Positions 23,042 to 35,160 of a stretch of 64,000 nt of DNA are shown here, piece after piece. Source of the stretch: Trichostrongylus colubriformis (taxonomy: Eukaryota > Nematoda > Chromadorea > Rhabditida > Trichostrongylidae). Position 1 is the stretch's first letter; each line of letters begins with the position of its first letter. Both the position numbers and the translations under genes were made by a program. The notes under the pieces were generated by a model. That model did not search any database and had not been told where the DNA came from. It worked only from the letters and a program-made list of their open reading frames with translations. The stretch spans positions 5,073,725 through 5,137,724 of the forward strand of contig OZ022260.1 of NCBI GenBank assembly GCA_963978905.1. Reading direction: 5' to 3'.

Positions 23042-26000
23042 ATCAACTGATCAAAAATCGCGTGCGAATCAACACCAATTTACTGGCACTTCACGAAACC
23101 ACACGCCAGACGTGTCCGTGGGCGTGGAGGAGATCGCATCGTTGCCCGACGAGCAGCGTGCTGCGATGGTGTAAACTTCCAGTCATAAGGTTGATGCAAA
23201 CAAAAATCACAACAAACCTGACGTGTGATCGGCTCGATATATCGACAACGAGCGAACACCATCCGTCACATGATGTCACCACTGCACCGGCGTGCGCGTA
23301 TCGTCGGCGTCACCGCGCCCTTTTGAAAACAGGAACAAGAGAATAAGAAAAAGAATGACGAATATTCAAATTTGTGGTATGTAAAGCTAACTGCCCTATC
23401 TAACATCTAGTCGGGTATAAATAAACAGGATGAACATAGAAATACAACCCGGCACTTGCATCTATATTGTTTTTCCTGCGTCTCTGGCCATGTCACGCCC
23501 ATCCATATTTCTCTCAGCTCGGACCTGTCCGAACCATTTTGAAACATCGAAATTGACATCGACTTTGGACAAAAGAACTGATCGCAGTAGGCTTCCGATC
23601 AAGTCAACTAGTCATCTATGGCCGAATAAAACAGCTGCTATTCTGAACCCATGAGGTTTTCTTCTCCTTAAGAATTTAGAATCATCCACGATACACCTGC
23701 TAGTGACTCACCAACCCCCGGAAGCAGTCGAAATGGCAGAGAAACGCGCAGAAGAAGGACCAAGGGTGAGACATCAATTGGTTGTTTACTGCTATGCATT
23801 CCAATTATCACTGCCCCAATGTTTATTTGACACTAATAGTAGTTGGCTGAGTAAAGAACAGTGAAGGCTATGACCGCATTGGCGGCCATCAAAATAATTT
23901 CCCTTTGTGCATAACTACGTCCAACTAATTACAAAAAGAGTACCACATCAAAAGAATAAGATTATGATCATGTGAATGGATATGAAGGAATTTAAGAATG
24001 GGAGCATAGAACCCTCAGGATAAGTACTTCCGGAAAATATGAAGTTCATCCAATTACCACAGGAAACTGAAATTTGCGCACTGATAATAACAGGAACCTG
24101 GAAATATGAAGTTCCACTGAAGTCAACAGTTCCGGGTAACCATAATCCTGATAGGAACCTTAGTTCTGCAGTCTGTAGCCAACCGTCCTTTTAGCAGACT
24201 TGGGATCTCTTTCTGATCCTTGGATCATTTCCTTCAATACGGCAAGCTACCGCTTTATTTGGTTGCCTTCAAAAGTCCGTTTTTTTTTTGAAAATAAAGT
24301 AGTACCATGTAGAGCGGTAACGGCAGGCTGTCTACAGCTCCAAGTTCCATCTTCAACACCACAACTGGCTTTCACAACATCGCGAGCAATGTAGAGTCTC
24401 CATTTGGTAGACGCTGTCAGCTTTTCATGTGATTTTTTAAATAAGACTCTTGAATCAATTTTCCTACATGCGGGATTTCTTTTTAACTTCCTAAGGGGTC
24501 TCACGCAAATTCAAAAATGACAACCACTGCCGTCTAGATTTACCACGTGTCCTTGCGCTCGAGCTTGGACGAGTTTCCTCGAGGATCCTTATAATTTTCC
24601 GTACTCGCCTATTAAACATGCTTTAGATCCGTCCATCTTCTCCCTTCGCGTTTCCCCATATTTTTTCCTCGTTCCCTTGATTGCTACAAATATGAGTGCT
24701 CTAAGGGAACAGGGAGTTTGAAAAACCTACAACCTGGACGACCCTATCTCTCTACGTCTATGATTCCAGTGGGCCGCAGCGAAAGCCTTCCGACGATGGT
24801 CCCGCGTCTAAAAATTCGCTAAGTGCCGTTTGCAGACACTTAAGCTACTTCTTGCAACAAAGACTCGTTCAGACATTACTCTTTGTTATGCGACCCGTAC
24901 ACAAAGCTGCAGTCAACGTCAAACAGCTCAATGTTTACCCTCAGGAAGACATCAAAGCACAAACTGCACCAAAACACAAAACAATGATCGTTGAGGTTTT
25001 CACACGATGCACAAATCATGAAAAGCAACTTATTAGCTACATTTGGCAACCAAATTATACATCATGCAACTAAAACAAAGCATGAAACGATGTGTCACCT
25101 TCAGAAGTATGCTGATTTTGCATTAACAACCTCCTCGTGATTTTCCTCCATTCATCAAAACTCTTCCCAAAAGTACATCGTCAAAAACCACGAGTCAACG
25201 GACAAAAGAACTCTTGTGACGTCTTGAAGGACACTGCCAGTGGTTGTTTGTGCTGAGACATCTACGCGATCGACGGGAAAAAAAGCCGGGTTCCAGCAGA
25301 AGCCAATGGAAATTGCCATCCGGTTTTTGCCTCATTGAAAAGAAAATTACGGCGAAAATTACGGCTATTATGGAAATGTGACAGGTTTGGATGGCGACTA
25401 GTTACCCTTTATTGCAGTATTCAAAAAGTACTCTCAAACTCATCGCATGGGTGGTTTTTGAAAAGCGTTCAGAGATATTCACTTAATTTCCTGTTTCCCA
25501 CGATTTTTGCCTTCGCTTACTAGAATCCAACGTTTCGGGAAAACATAATGAAAGCAGTCCAGCAAGGTACCACAATCCTAACCCTCACTTGGATCCAACG
25601 CAGCTGTTAGATAAGAGGTTCCCGTCGTTTTAAATAGGATTTTTCACGCTCTGAAGTACAAGCACTCACTGCTACAAAAATTCATAAAGACTTTTAATTG
25701 CTAAGAGTCAACGACTGCTACTTCTTGGGTTTACGCTCATTTTCGCTCATTTTGCGGCATCACACCTCATCCAAACCCTTTCGCATCACTCATCAAATGC
25801 TCTCTTCTATTTTTCTTTTCAAAAAACAGTTTTTTGGATGTTTCTTCTGAGATATCTTCACTTAATTTGCTGCTGAGATATCTTCACTTAATTTTCTGCC
25901 GGGACTAGTTTACACAAATGTGTGCTAGTCCGCAAAAAAAAATTAAGGCAGCGGGAAGGAGACCGATGTCAGGTGACGCAGCGATCAAAAGTTTTAGTAA

Positions 26001-28940
26001 GAAACATTTTTTCTGTAATCCCGATAAAAAGTCTTTCACGTCGCAATCATGCAATTCAAGAAATTCAGGTTCCATTCCATTAATATAAATAAAGCCAGAA
26101 GAAAATAACATCTGATTTCGTCAAACAAACCATAAGCCACAGGTCTACATGTAAGCAACACTTTACGTTCTCATAAGACGTCAGCGTTACCATCCGTCAT
26201 CATCTCGTGACCACAACAAAAACACGCAAACACACAAACATCGCACTGCCGTGCGTGCTGAGTTGCCCTGAACGAATTTTTACAAAAGCAATTAATAAAA
26301 AGGGATGATATGAGATGACCGAAACATTGCATCATACAGAGAGTGTGAGATTGCACGGCTGGTGGAAGTGTCACGCTGATGCAATCCCCATCCACTCAAT
26401 CGATGAATCAATGATGCGATCGAGCCCTCGTGATATTACTAGTTCACTGGGGTCAACCTCATATATGATATCACATTCGCATCATTAGACTATTTATTTC
26501 TTTGGTAAACAAGTTTGCTTTGCCAAGCCGCTATTCCTCACACCCTTCCGTATTCGACACTCAGTCATATCAGGGAAGAAATTGCGACAAAATAACCTTC
26601 CATTCAACAGTAACAGCCACTTCACGTAACGTGGTTATAACCATCCCTGGAACGTTCCCGAACCGTCAAAGAACCACAAACCATGACCCGTTGTCAAGCA
26701 GGTCTGAAGGTCGTCATCGTTGCGATAAGCAATCTCCGTCAGTGGGAAAAATAACGCTTGACATCGCGCTCGAACGATCTAGAAACAACGGAAAACTTAA
26801 GTGATAAGGGCGAACATTGATATTCAGGCAACTCATAGCTGGACCACAAGATCTCGTGGGCGAATATTTATCGAACCCTTCGACAATAAAATATCATTAT
26901 GCATGATTGAGAGCGTAGTATAAGACACCCACCGGGGTTGCGATGGCCATCTGTGAAAGGTCAATTGGACACCTGCTGCAGATGCATCAGTGCAATAAGT
27001 AACAGACATGCACCTGCTAGGCGGTAATTACGGCCGGCGATAAAATATAATGGATCTATGCGTTATTTGCAAAAAAAAAATATGTGAAAAACGAATGTTG
27101 TAAATACATATATTGACAAACCCCTTTCAGAACTCCCCAGAGGACTCACGTTCATCCGCAAACAAGGGTATAAACCAATGGCACCTTCAACGGAGTTGCA
27201 TTAGCCACTACTTTTTGACACGTTCTGTCCTTTGAATTCTCATACTTCTATTCAAGATCAGCTGGTCGTGCATTTACCATGCTTGGTTTTTCAGCGAAAA
27301 AGCTTCAGCGCAATGAGCACACCATTCTCTTTGTTAAGTACAGAGCAATAATTGTACTGTGATTTAATCTCAGAACTATTCTCTACAAAAGCAATTGAGT
27401 TCCGCTGAAGGACATCGAATTAATACAGTTTAATCACAGAAAAATATTCCAATTACCTTTTTGATGGACTAGGCAATCACGTTGATTGAGTTTGGAAGCA
27501 ATGAAAAACGAAATGTTCTTTGCACTACACATGATTGGGTTTTAAACAGATTTCGGTGGTACTGTAAGAGGACAACGGAGATACAACTTCAAAAAATACA
27601 TCGTATTCTATGGTTTCTGGAAAATAACCCACGCATAACTTCGTTTTTGTAGCAAAAAGTGAACTGCCTTCCAATTTCAAAAAGGATTTGGATATGATTA
27701 GTATTAAAAGGTATTTCTGAATCCTTTCTACCACGTAATATCGAAAATCATCCTCCATTGATTGAACATTTGACATCGTTGAATTGAAGATTAAGAAATG
27801 TGCTTTTGAATTCGATCAAAAACTAGGCATTCCCGTGACAATCCGTTAGAGGCTTCCGAATCTTTAAAGAAACTCCATTATTCCATTCGAAAGAGATCGC
27901 AATCAGAGCGAACAGCGCTTCTCCTATTTCATAATTTTCCATACTGACGAAACTGTATCACTTCCTGAATTTGAATTCAGCAGATTTCGAAATAACATTA
28001 TTGATACTCCGATAGCAAGAGAAATTCAAAAGATCCAGCGCATCATCACAATGACAAAAATATTCCATTTTGACGATCATATAGCGATGACACTGGCAAC
28101 CATGTCGCATCACGTGCATCCATCACAGAACAAAGTATTCAGTACTACAACAAGTTACATTCTTTTTGTTGCTAAGACACTGATACTGACGTCGCCTCTC
28201 ATGGCCAATGCTGTAACCAGGGTATACCAGGAGTCGAGGATTCCTCGACAGGGGGTCGTGTTGAACTGGACAGAAGGGGGGGGGGGGTCGCACCTTCAAC
28301 CAGAATTTGGACTTTCAATAAGCAGATGAGGAGCGAATGGTATTTCACAGCCAAACCATGTGAGGAAATGTGGAATATTTTTTGCCTCAGGAAAGGATAT
28401 ATTGCGATAAAACACATTGCAACTATACAATCCGGCAACAGTACTGGTATTGTGGCGGTCAAAAAAAAAAGGGGGGGGGTCGCATTCGGTCCCAGTAGAG
28501 GGGGGGGGTCGTGCTGAACGGCTATTTTCCTCGACACGTGGGAGTGCCCTGGCTGTAACAGTAACCAACTTGCACAATATGGCAAGTATCGACTACCAAA
28601 AAACTCCATGACTGCAACTTTCACGAAACGATGATTATTCCTAAGCTTTAAAACAGCAAAAAATGATTGTTTTGTTAGTAGTCACTCGAATAAATAAGCT
28701 GGAGTTGGAAATCCGGTATATTAGGCCGTAAAAAATACAGTACACCAAAAAACAATGATTTATGATTCGGTATGACTCATATGGCGATCGTGGACTAAAA
28801 TTCGTCTATTATGGCTTCGATAACATTCAGAAGCGCTGAATCATATGAGATTACGAAAAGATGCGGCGAAAAATAGTGACAGCTGAATAAATACGGCCAG
28901 AATTTCGAAATACATGCGGGAAAATTGCCAAAACGAGTGA
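23042..28940. other. Intergenic, low complexity, no gene seen
   Basis: No supportable exon. Visible repeats are a 12-13-bp duplication (GAAAATTACGGC, about 25343-25368), a 26-bp tandem duplication (25847-25898) with a third diverged copy near 25468, and G-tracts at 28270-28520 inside a segment with repeated GGTCGTGTTGAAC / GGTCGTGCTGAAC. Confidence 0.45.
25847..25898. repeat. Tandem duplication, 26-bp unit x2
   Basis: CTGAGATATCTTCACTTAAT plus six further bases occurs twice in a row. A diverged single copy (CAGAGATATTCACTTAATTT) lies about 380 bp upstream. Confidence 0.85.
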
Positions 28941-29039
28941 CTTACCTGGTTGAAAGGCACTGAAGCACTGACAGGTAGTGATCGTCGATCAGTAACAGTC
29001 ACTTCAAGTCACCAACAATCAAAACAGTGGGCGTTTAGT

Positions 29040-29215
29040 GGACCGCGGCGGTACGAAACGGAAACGATCAGGGAGGGGGAGAGCGCCACGGGCGAGGAGG
29101 GTGGTGCGAGCGGTTGCGCCCGCGCTGGCTCCGCCTACTGGGGTATATATACGGCGAGGACGAGGCGTGCAGTAAGCGCCGTCTTGTTTCGGTGTTATCG
29201 TCGCGGGTGACAGGC
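29040..29215 (+). promoter_or_regulatory. CpG-rich core-promoter-like block with TATA box
   Basis: This GC- and CpG-rich patch has a GC-box-like GGCTCCGCC, followed by a good TATA box (GTATATATACGG, about 29144-29155) and a GC-rich stretch at the expected start-site distance. The block stands out sharply from AT-rich surroundings. The DNA after it on the plus strand is T/G-rich, as in transcribed untranslated sequence. No clear coding exon follows, so the transcript is inferred only. Confidence 0.4.
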
Positions 29216-32200
29216 ACATCCCGTGTGCCCGTTTGGGGCCGTGGGGTGGTGTTGTGCACCCAAGAAACCCCTCAGCAGCCATCAGTACGCGGTATATTCC
29301 TGCTTAATGTCGTCGTCGTCGTCCTTCTACTACAAGTGTCGTCGAGCTCCCTTCGGGTGGAGCAGCTAACACAACGCGGGAACTGCTACTGTGTGGCCAT
29401 ACTATCGTTGTGCCTCATGTATGCCTTATTTTCATCATAATAATATGGGCACTGCACTACATCACTGTCTGTACATATTCCCAATTCTTCGATTCTGCTG
29501 AGCTATTCTATCACAACCAACATTCTGCTCTCGCATTCGCAGAAGACTAACGTCGTGCCACTTTTTGCCACCATCACCATTACCATCACACACGGCCGGG
29601 CTCTACTGTCCCCCCGTGCTGTACACGATATCACCCACGCCAAGCCCATCGTTGTCGTCTCGTCGTCGTCATCACACGCCTACTGCCTCTCGTCGTATCT
29701 TCGCTAGTACTACGTATCGAATGGTCAACTCAAGTGGTCGCTGCTGAAATCACTCAGGCACCCCCCGTTGTGTCACCGTAATCGATTCGCTTCAGGATTT
29801 TCCCATCGGGTCCTTTAAGGTATATAAGCGTTGTTATTGTTGTCGTTATGTTAAGCGGTTACTTTCTCGTAATGTTATATTATTTGTAGTAATAGTATAC
29901 GCGATAGACGTAAGTACATCTGTGGATCGTATGTAAGCTGTGCTTAAACTTCCGGTCATACGGTGGACCACATGGAGGCGCCTGCACGGTAGACGTACGA
30001 TCCACGTTGACTGAAACGTCGTCGTCGTTAGTGTCCTCAGAAGGTACCCCCCCCCCGCAACTGTCCCCCCGTAGAGGCACATCAAAATTCGGTTAGGTGG
30101 ATGGTGATCGATGTGTGTGCCGTAACACTCCCGATCATACGGTGGATCAATGGGAGCTTTGAAGGCCAGGACTCGATCACCATTTCACACCCATTTGGTG
30201 CTCGCTCGCCTTTGTACGTCCTCCTGTCTGTCGTGGTCTGTGGGTGGTTTATTTACCTGTTTCTGGTGTTGGTGTGTAAACATCTAAACATCCCATTGGG
30301 TCGGTTTTCATCTCTTTATGGGTGTGCGAAGTGTATACGACGGCCATGTCTGACGCATTCATGCGTGTGGGTAGTATATCTCTCATTGCCCCCCCTTCTC
30401 CCCTAAAGCTGTTCTATTTTAAGCTTTCTCATGTATTGCTCAGCTGGGCTGGTCCCGGATTATGTTCTCTTCCTAATCCGAGTATCATTATGTATGTATT
30501 TGTTTGATTTTTTCATATGAAATCACTTTGTGTAGGTGAATTCTCCCATCCGGATTCAGCAGCATTCTGTTTCTATTTTTTTCGGTAGAAAAATTAGTAC
30601 CGTAGCATTTTGTTGCTTTCCTGATAAAAGAGAAAATGTACATAAAAATAGTAAAATGCACGTGTACTGTGAAAATGTACAAAAAAACGAAGAAAATGGG
30701 CTAAAAATCCTAGAGCTGTCTTTCTTTTTCCGATCCCCAGACAGTCGTTGTGAATGCAAAAAGGGAGCAGCCATCCCCTGTTAAGTAATGTTTAATTGTT
30801 AATTGTCTTCTTTTTTTGTTTTTCACACCAAGTCTGGTCATCACATATTGTATTTTTCGTAATGTATTTGTTTGTTTCTAATGTGATATATCACTAAATG
30901 CGACGTATTGATCGCCTAGAAGAGAAGTAAACATCTTCTAAACATTTTCTGTGTCTGTGTGTTCAACCGTCTGGCGTGGCGCTGGTGTTTGAAGAAATGC
31001 GTTTGGTTATCGATCGTACGAGGTCGATCGAAAGTTCTCGCAAATATTCGGCGCCTTGGTGACGTGTATCACCCTGCTTTTCATGATCGCTACGGGACCT
31101 TTTTACAAGTCTATGACTGAGATAGTTGATGTAATGATAAGCTTTGGGAAAAAATCACAGAAATAGAAGTGTAATGACCATCGATTGGTTGCTAGGAATT
31201 TTTTACGTGGTAAGTATTCTTATCACCTGCTGCCAATGGGTCGGGGCGAACAGGTTATCGTGTTTGGGATGGTTTTGGTTGTTCAAAGATCAGCGTGGTT
31301 AACCAACTTTCAGTATAGCGGCTGTTGTTTATCAGCACATTCGGAAACCAAAGTGGTGTTGTTTGATCTTGTTCGCGCAAGGAAGCCCTAACAAATCCGT
31401 GAGCGGTTTCCTGGACAGACTGGTGATTCAAGCCCCTTCCAAGATTTGTGCCGAAGATTGGGTATGGCTGCCGGGGATTTGATCTCTGCTCTAAGGACGT
31501 CTAAGACTCCGTGATGTCCGCAATTTCTCGTCGTGTGTCTACACTTTCTGCGTCTCTGCCACACTCACATCGCACGACGGCGCTGGTTGTCCGTGTGTTG
31601 CGTGGCTTTTTCATTGAAAAGCGGATCCTTACGGCGCAGCATTGATGGGTGTCGGAGAAAAGAGAGAGAGGGAGAGCGTGTTCAGACGACTGCCCAAGTA
31701 TTCTACGAGTCGACGCACTCAATCATCTCACCCCAGGGTCCCAGCAATTGGACGAATGGGCCACGTCTGTGGATCGATAGTCGGGGATTGGACACTTCCC
31801 GTTCCGTGCTAAGTGATACGAGTCAAAAGGGCAACTTAGGTTAAGAACGTAGCGATCGATAACTCCGGGCGACAGGGGAGGGAGGCATAATAAGTTCAGC
31901 AGCGGACATTGTGGGTACGTGCATACCCGCCTCGATTGAGGGGCTAATTATGCATGAGCGCAAGGCTTGTGTGCTTGGTGATTGGCCTTTGGGACATACT
32001 CATGTGATGCATTACGTAGTACTCGCAAGCGGGTGATAGTACCTAAGAGAACCAGGGACTGAATCCTGGGTTACGATAGCTGAGACTGACTTCAGTTACG
32101 ACCGCACGGGATATTCTTCACAGCTTTCCATGGCATCCTGAGTCTGGAAAGTATGTCAGTCTACGGAGGATGTCCGCATGTGTGGTAGGGAACATCATGA

Positions 32201-32765
32201 GTAGAGGTAGAGTATGGTGGTTTAACCTCAGGTGCAAAGATGAATTCAAGCTTCACTGTGGACTTTTCGCGTCTTCATGCGCTCCCCCCCCCCCCTCTAC
32301 TCCTCCTTCCATTAAAAGTTTGCAATGCTCAAAAATTATTGGCTTTATGCAGATACAAGATGGAGTAAAGAAGTGGTGCATCTACCACACCACTCCTTAC
32401 CTTTTTGGGCTTAGCTACAATGCACCTCCTAAGGCATTTCAGTAAAGCTCAAGTATACCGAAATTGCAGGATCGCAATTATTTGTTCGTAATGTCCGAGG
32501 ATGAAGCGATGGTTTGAACCAGACGAATATGCACAACACAAAATGCTACCGTTAAGGTCTGTCCCTTCCTCCTTTTCAATGAGCCCTACTAGCCAAAATA
32601 AAACACCCATTAAAGATAATATGGTCCTTTCGAGAGAGGATGGACCCTGGTGCACGGGCGTACTATGCCTTATAGGCGCAGAAGAGTAAGGGTGGGGGAG
32701 TGGTGGGAAACAGCTTAGCTTTGGACGAATGAGTTTGGGGCTTGCATTATTTCTGGTGGAATGTG
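29216..32765 (+). other. Possible long noncoding or untranslated transcript region
   Basis: Downstream of the TATA block the plus strand is rich in GTC/CGT words up to about 29.8 kb and then T/G-rich to about 31.0 kb. Two TGTACATA words, the Pumilio/PUF binding motif in RNA, lie near 29475 and 30638. A second TATA-like TATATAAGCG lies near 29820. I could not join exons into a protein. The part from about 31.1 kb to 32.7 kb shows nothing I can name. Confidence 0.25.
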
Positions 32766-32998
32766 AAACCTTTTTTCAGAAATTGTCCCATCCCACAGAC
32801 CGGGGCTCCTGCCTCACCAAGGCTTAGCCAAGAAGTCAAACTGCTAGCCCTCCTATGCGCACAGCATCCCGGGGTTCTTAAACCTTTTTTTTTCAGAAAT
32901 TGTCCCATCCCACAGACTTCGGGGCTCCTGCCTCACCAAGGCTCAGCCAAGAAGCCAAACTGCTAGCCCTCCTATACGCACAGCATCCCGAGGTTTTC
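32766..32998. repeat. Tandem duplication, ~115-119-bp unit x2
   Basis: Copy 1 (32766-32879) and copy 2 (32880-32998) both run from AAACCTTTTTT through TCAGAAATTGTCCCATCCCA to a GGTT end. They differ by a T-run length change and a few substitutions. Confidence 0.92.
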
Positions 32999-34725
32999 AA
33001 ACAGTGAACTTCTTTTCAAAAGTTTTATCTATGAACAAAAAATCGACCAAAGCTGAATATTTCGCGCTTTCAAGTAGATTCAAATTTTTTAACTACGAGA
33101 GCTACCCAGATCGAGATTAACTCCATCTCTCTCATTTTGCTGTCTTTATAATTTCAGTACCGATCATCAGTCCACTGTCTCACGTAGAGGTATCGTATCA
33201 AAAAGACTTATAAAATATTCTGTGCATAGGAGGTAGGGCTTGACTAAACTGATCTGTGGCCATTCAAGGGCAAATCAAATGACATTCGCGATAAAAAGAA
33301 TTTGTCTTGGCGGCTTAATAGGCTCAAATTCATGACGAGTATAGCTAAAAGAACTAATTGGTCTCATATAACCTCTATTAGCTACGCTTGCCCTTGCTAG
33401 GAAAGGACAAAGGACAAATGACAGAGACGCAGAGAATGCTTTGTATCTCTGGCACTCACGCGAGTCTGCACATAAGACCCCCAATGGGTGTGTTGCAAGT
33501 GTTCCGGTGATTATCGTGGGGTTAAGTCAGCCATGAGTCGGGTTTACTCCCCGAAACGATCGATTTACTACAGACCAAGATCTTGGCTACGTACCTGGTC
33601 TACTTATGCCAAAGGCGGAAGAATAAAGGCAGTTTTTTTTTTGAAGTTAAATATGTAACCAAGTTGAATATGTATTACTTAAATGATTAAGTTGGGGCAT
33701 CTCCCATTAAATACAATTTTTAACTGAAAGCAGATACGATCTATGATGAAGGTGGAAACTAGTTACGGTAACAGTCTATAATACAATGTTGTAGCATCAC
33801 AACAATTTAATTACGTCGTTTCTATAGTGATTTACCCTCCCCACAATACTGGTGACCTGACCTCTTGAAACACTGGTCGGACACTTGCACGCCACCCCAC
33901 CCCCCAGTAGGTCCCTGTTGTGCATCACTTTATAAGTACGGATATATTCACTCAAATTCCCTGATTTTTTAATGCTATCTAGTGAGGCGGGAGGTATTTA
34001 CGGAGCTGCATCGACTTTTTCTCCATGATACATTTTAGAGCGTGTTAATGGCAACTAAAGGCCTGTTAATGTTCAGCGTTCAACAAATGTGATACCTCAA
34101 TTGCTGTTCAATATTTTAGAACATGCTTAGAACATGCTCCCCCCCCCCCCCCCCCCCCCTCCTTGATCAGGACAGCATCTTTTTTCCAGGAAGTCCCTCT
34201 TTATGGAGGATAAGTTCAGTAAACTCAAGTGCAACGAAATTACGGTCACTAGATTTCATCAGAAAACGGTCGAAGAGGGATTATCGAATTCTCTAGATTA
34301 GTAAGATTCGATGGGAGCACAGAGAAACAGAACCGAACAAATAGATTAACTCCAATTTTGCATTATTCGGCATGTATTGCTCCATGCGGTTGAATAAACA
34401 TATTGATTGTCAGATATTTTGTTGCCTGATTGTATACCAATCACAGGGTTCTCTGTCTTTGGCCACCCAAGTGCAGTGACACGGCTTACATCTGATAAAG
34501 TCAAATCGATGTCTAAAGAGATAGTGAGAATCCTCCTTCAGTGCCTTTCCTTCAGGACATCAAATTTGTCCCATTTTCCAACTTTACGAGAATATTTCCA
34601 GCACAAGCAACTGTAATTAACATAATTTCTAATTACCTAAAATTTAAATGACCAAGGTACGGGTACATCCTGCCATTACCCAACCGTGTGAGGGCCGGAA
34701 AGTCCCTTGAAATCGAATATGCCGC
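32999..34725. other. Intergenic, poly-C tract
   Basis: No supportable gene. The only clear feature is a run of 21 C residues at 34139-34159. Confidence 0.5.
34139..34159. repeat. Poly-C homopolymer (21 nt)
   Basis: Unbroken run of 21 cytosines. The length may be affected by sequencing error. Confidence 0.9.
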
Positions 34726-35160
34726 TTAAAAGAATCGCTCACGGAAAAATTAGTTTCTTTTTGTTACCTTTTTATTTGTGTTGTATTTGCCTAATAAAGG
34801 TCGCATGCAAAGTTTCACGCAAAAAAGAAAGAAGTCGGCCAAGATACAGCTTCCCAATTTCTTGGCCGGGTGGGCGGGGCCTCCGAGTATAAGTCCCATC
34901 TCGTCCGCCGCGGTAGGGAATGGAAAGTGTGACTGTTTACGCAACTTTCTGCTCCTACGATGCGTCTCCGGCCGCGGCAGACGACGGGGTGGGCACTTGC
35001 TCGGAGGCTCCGCCTACCCGGCCGAAGCTTCATGGTGCTGTATCTTAGCTGGATTCACATTTCTTCGCGTGAAATTTTGCATGCGTCCCGCATTAGGCAC
35101 ATACAACATAAATAAAAGGGTAACGAAAAAACTAATTTTTTTCGTGGGCGATTCCTTTAA
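34726..35160. mobile_element. TTAA-flanked palindromic MITE, copy 1
   Basis: TTAA stands at both ends (34726-34729 and 35157-35160), followed by inverted termini AAGAATCGCTCACGG and its counterpart CGTGGGCGATTCCTT. Inside, each arm has a TTGTATTTGCCTAAT / ATACAACATAAATA motif and a GCATGCAAAGTTTCACGC-like motif, with a GC-rich inverted core. A TTAA target duplication is typical of piggyBac-type transposition. There is no transposase, so this is a non-autonomous copy. Confidence 0.87.
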
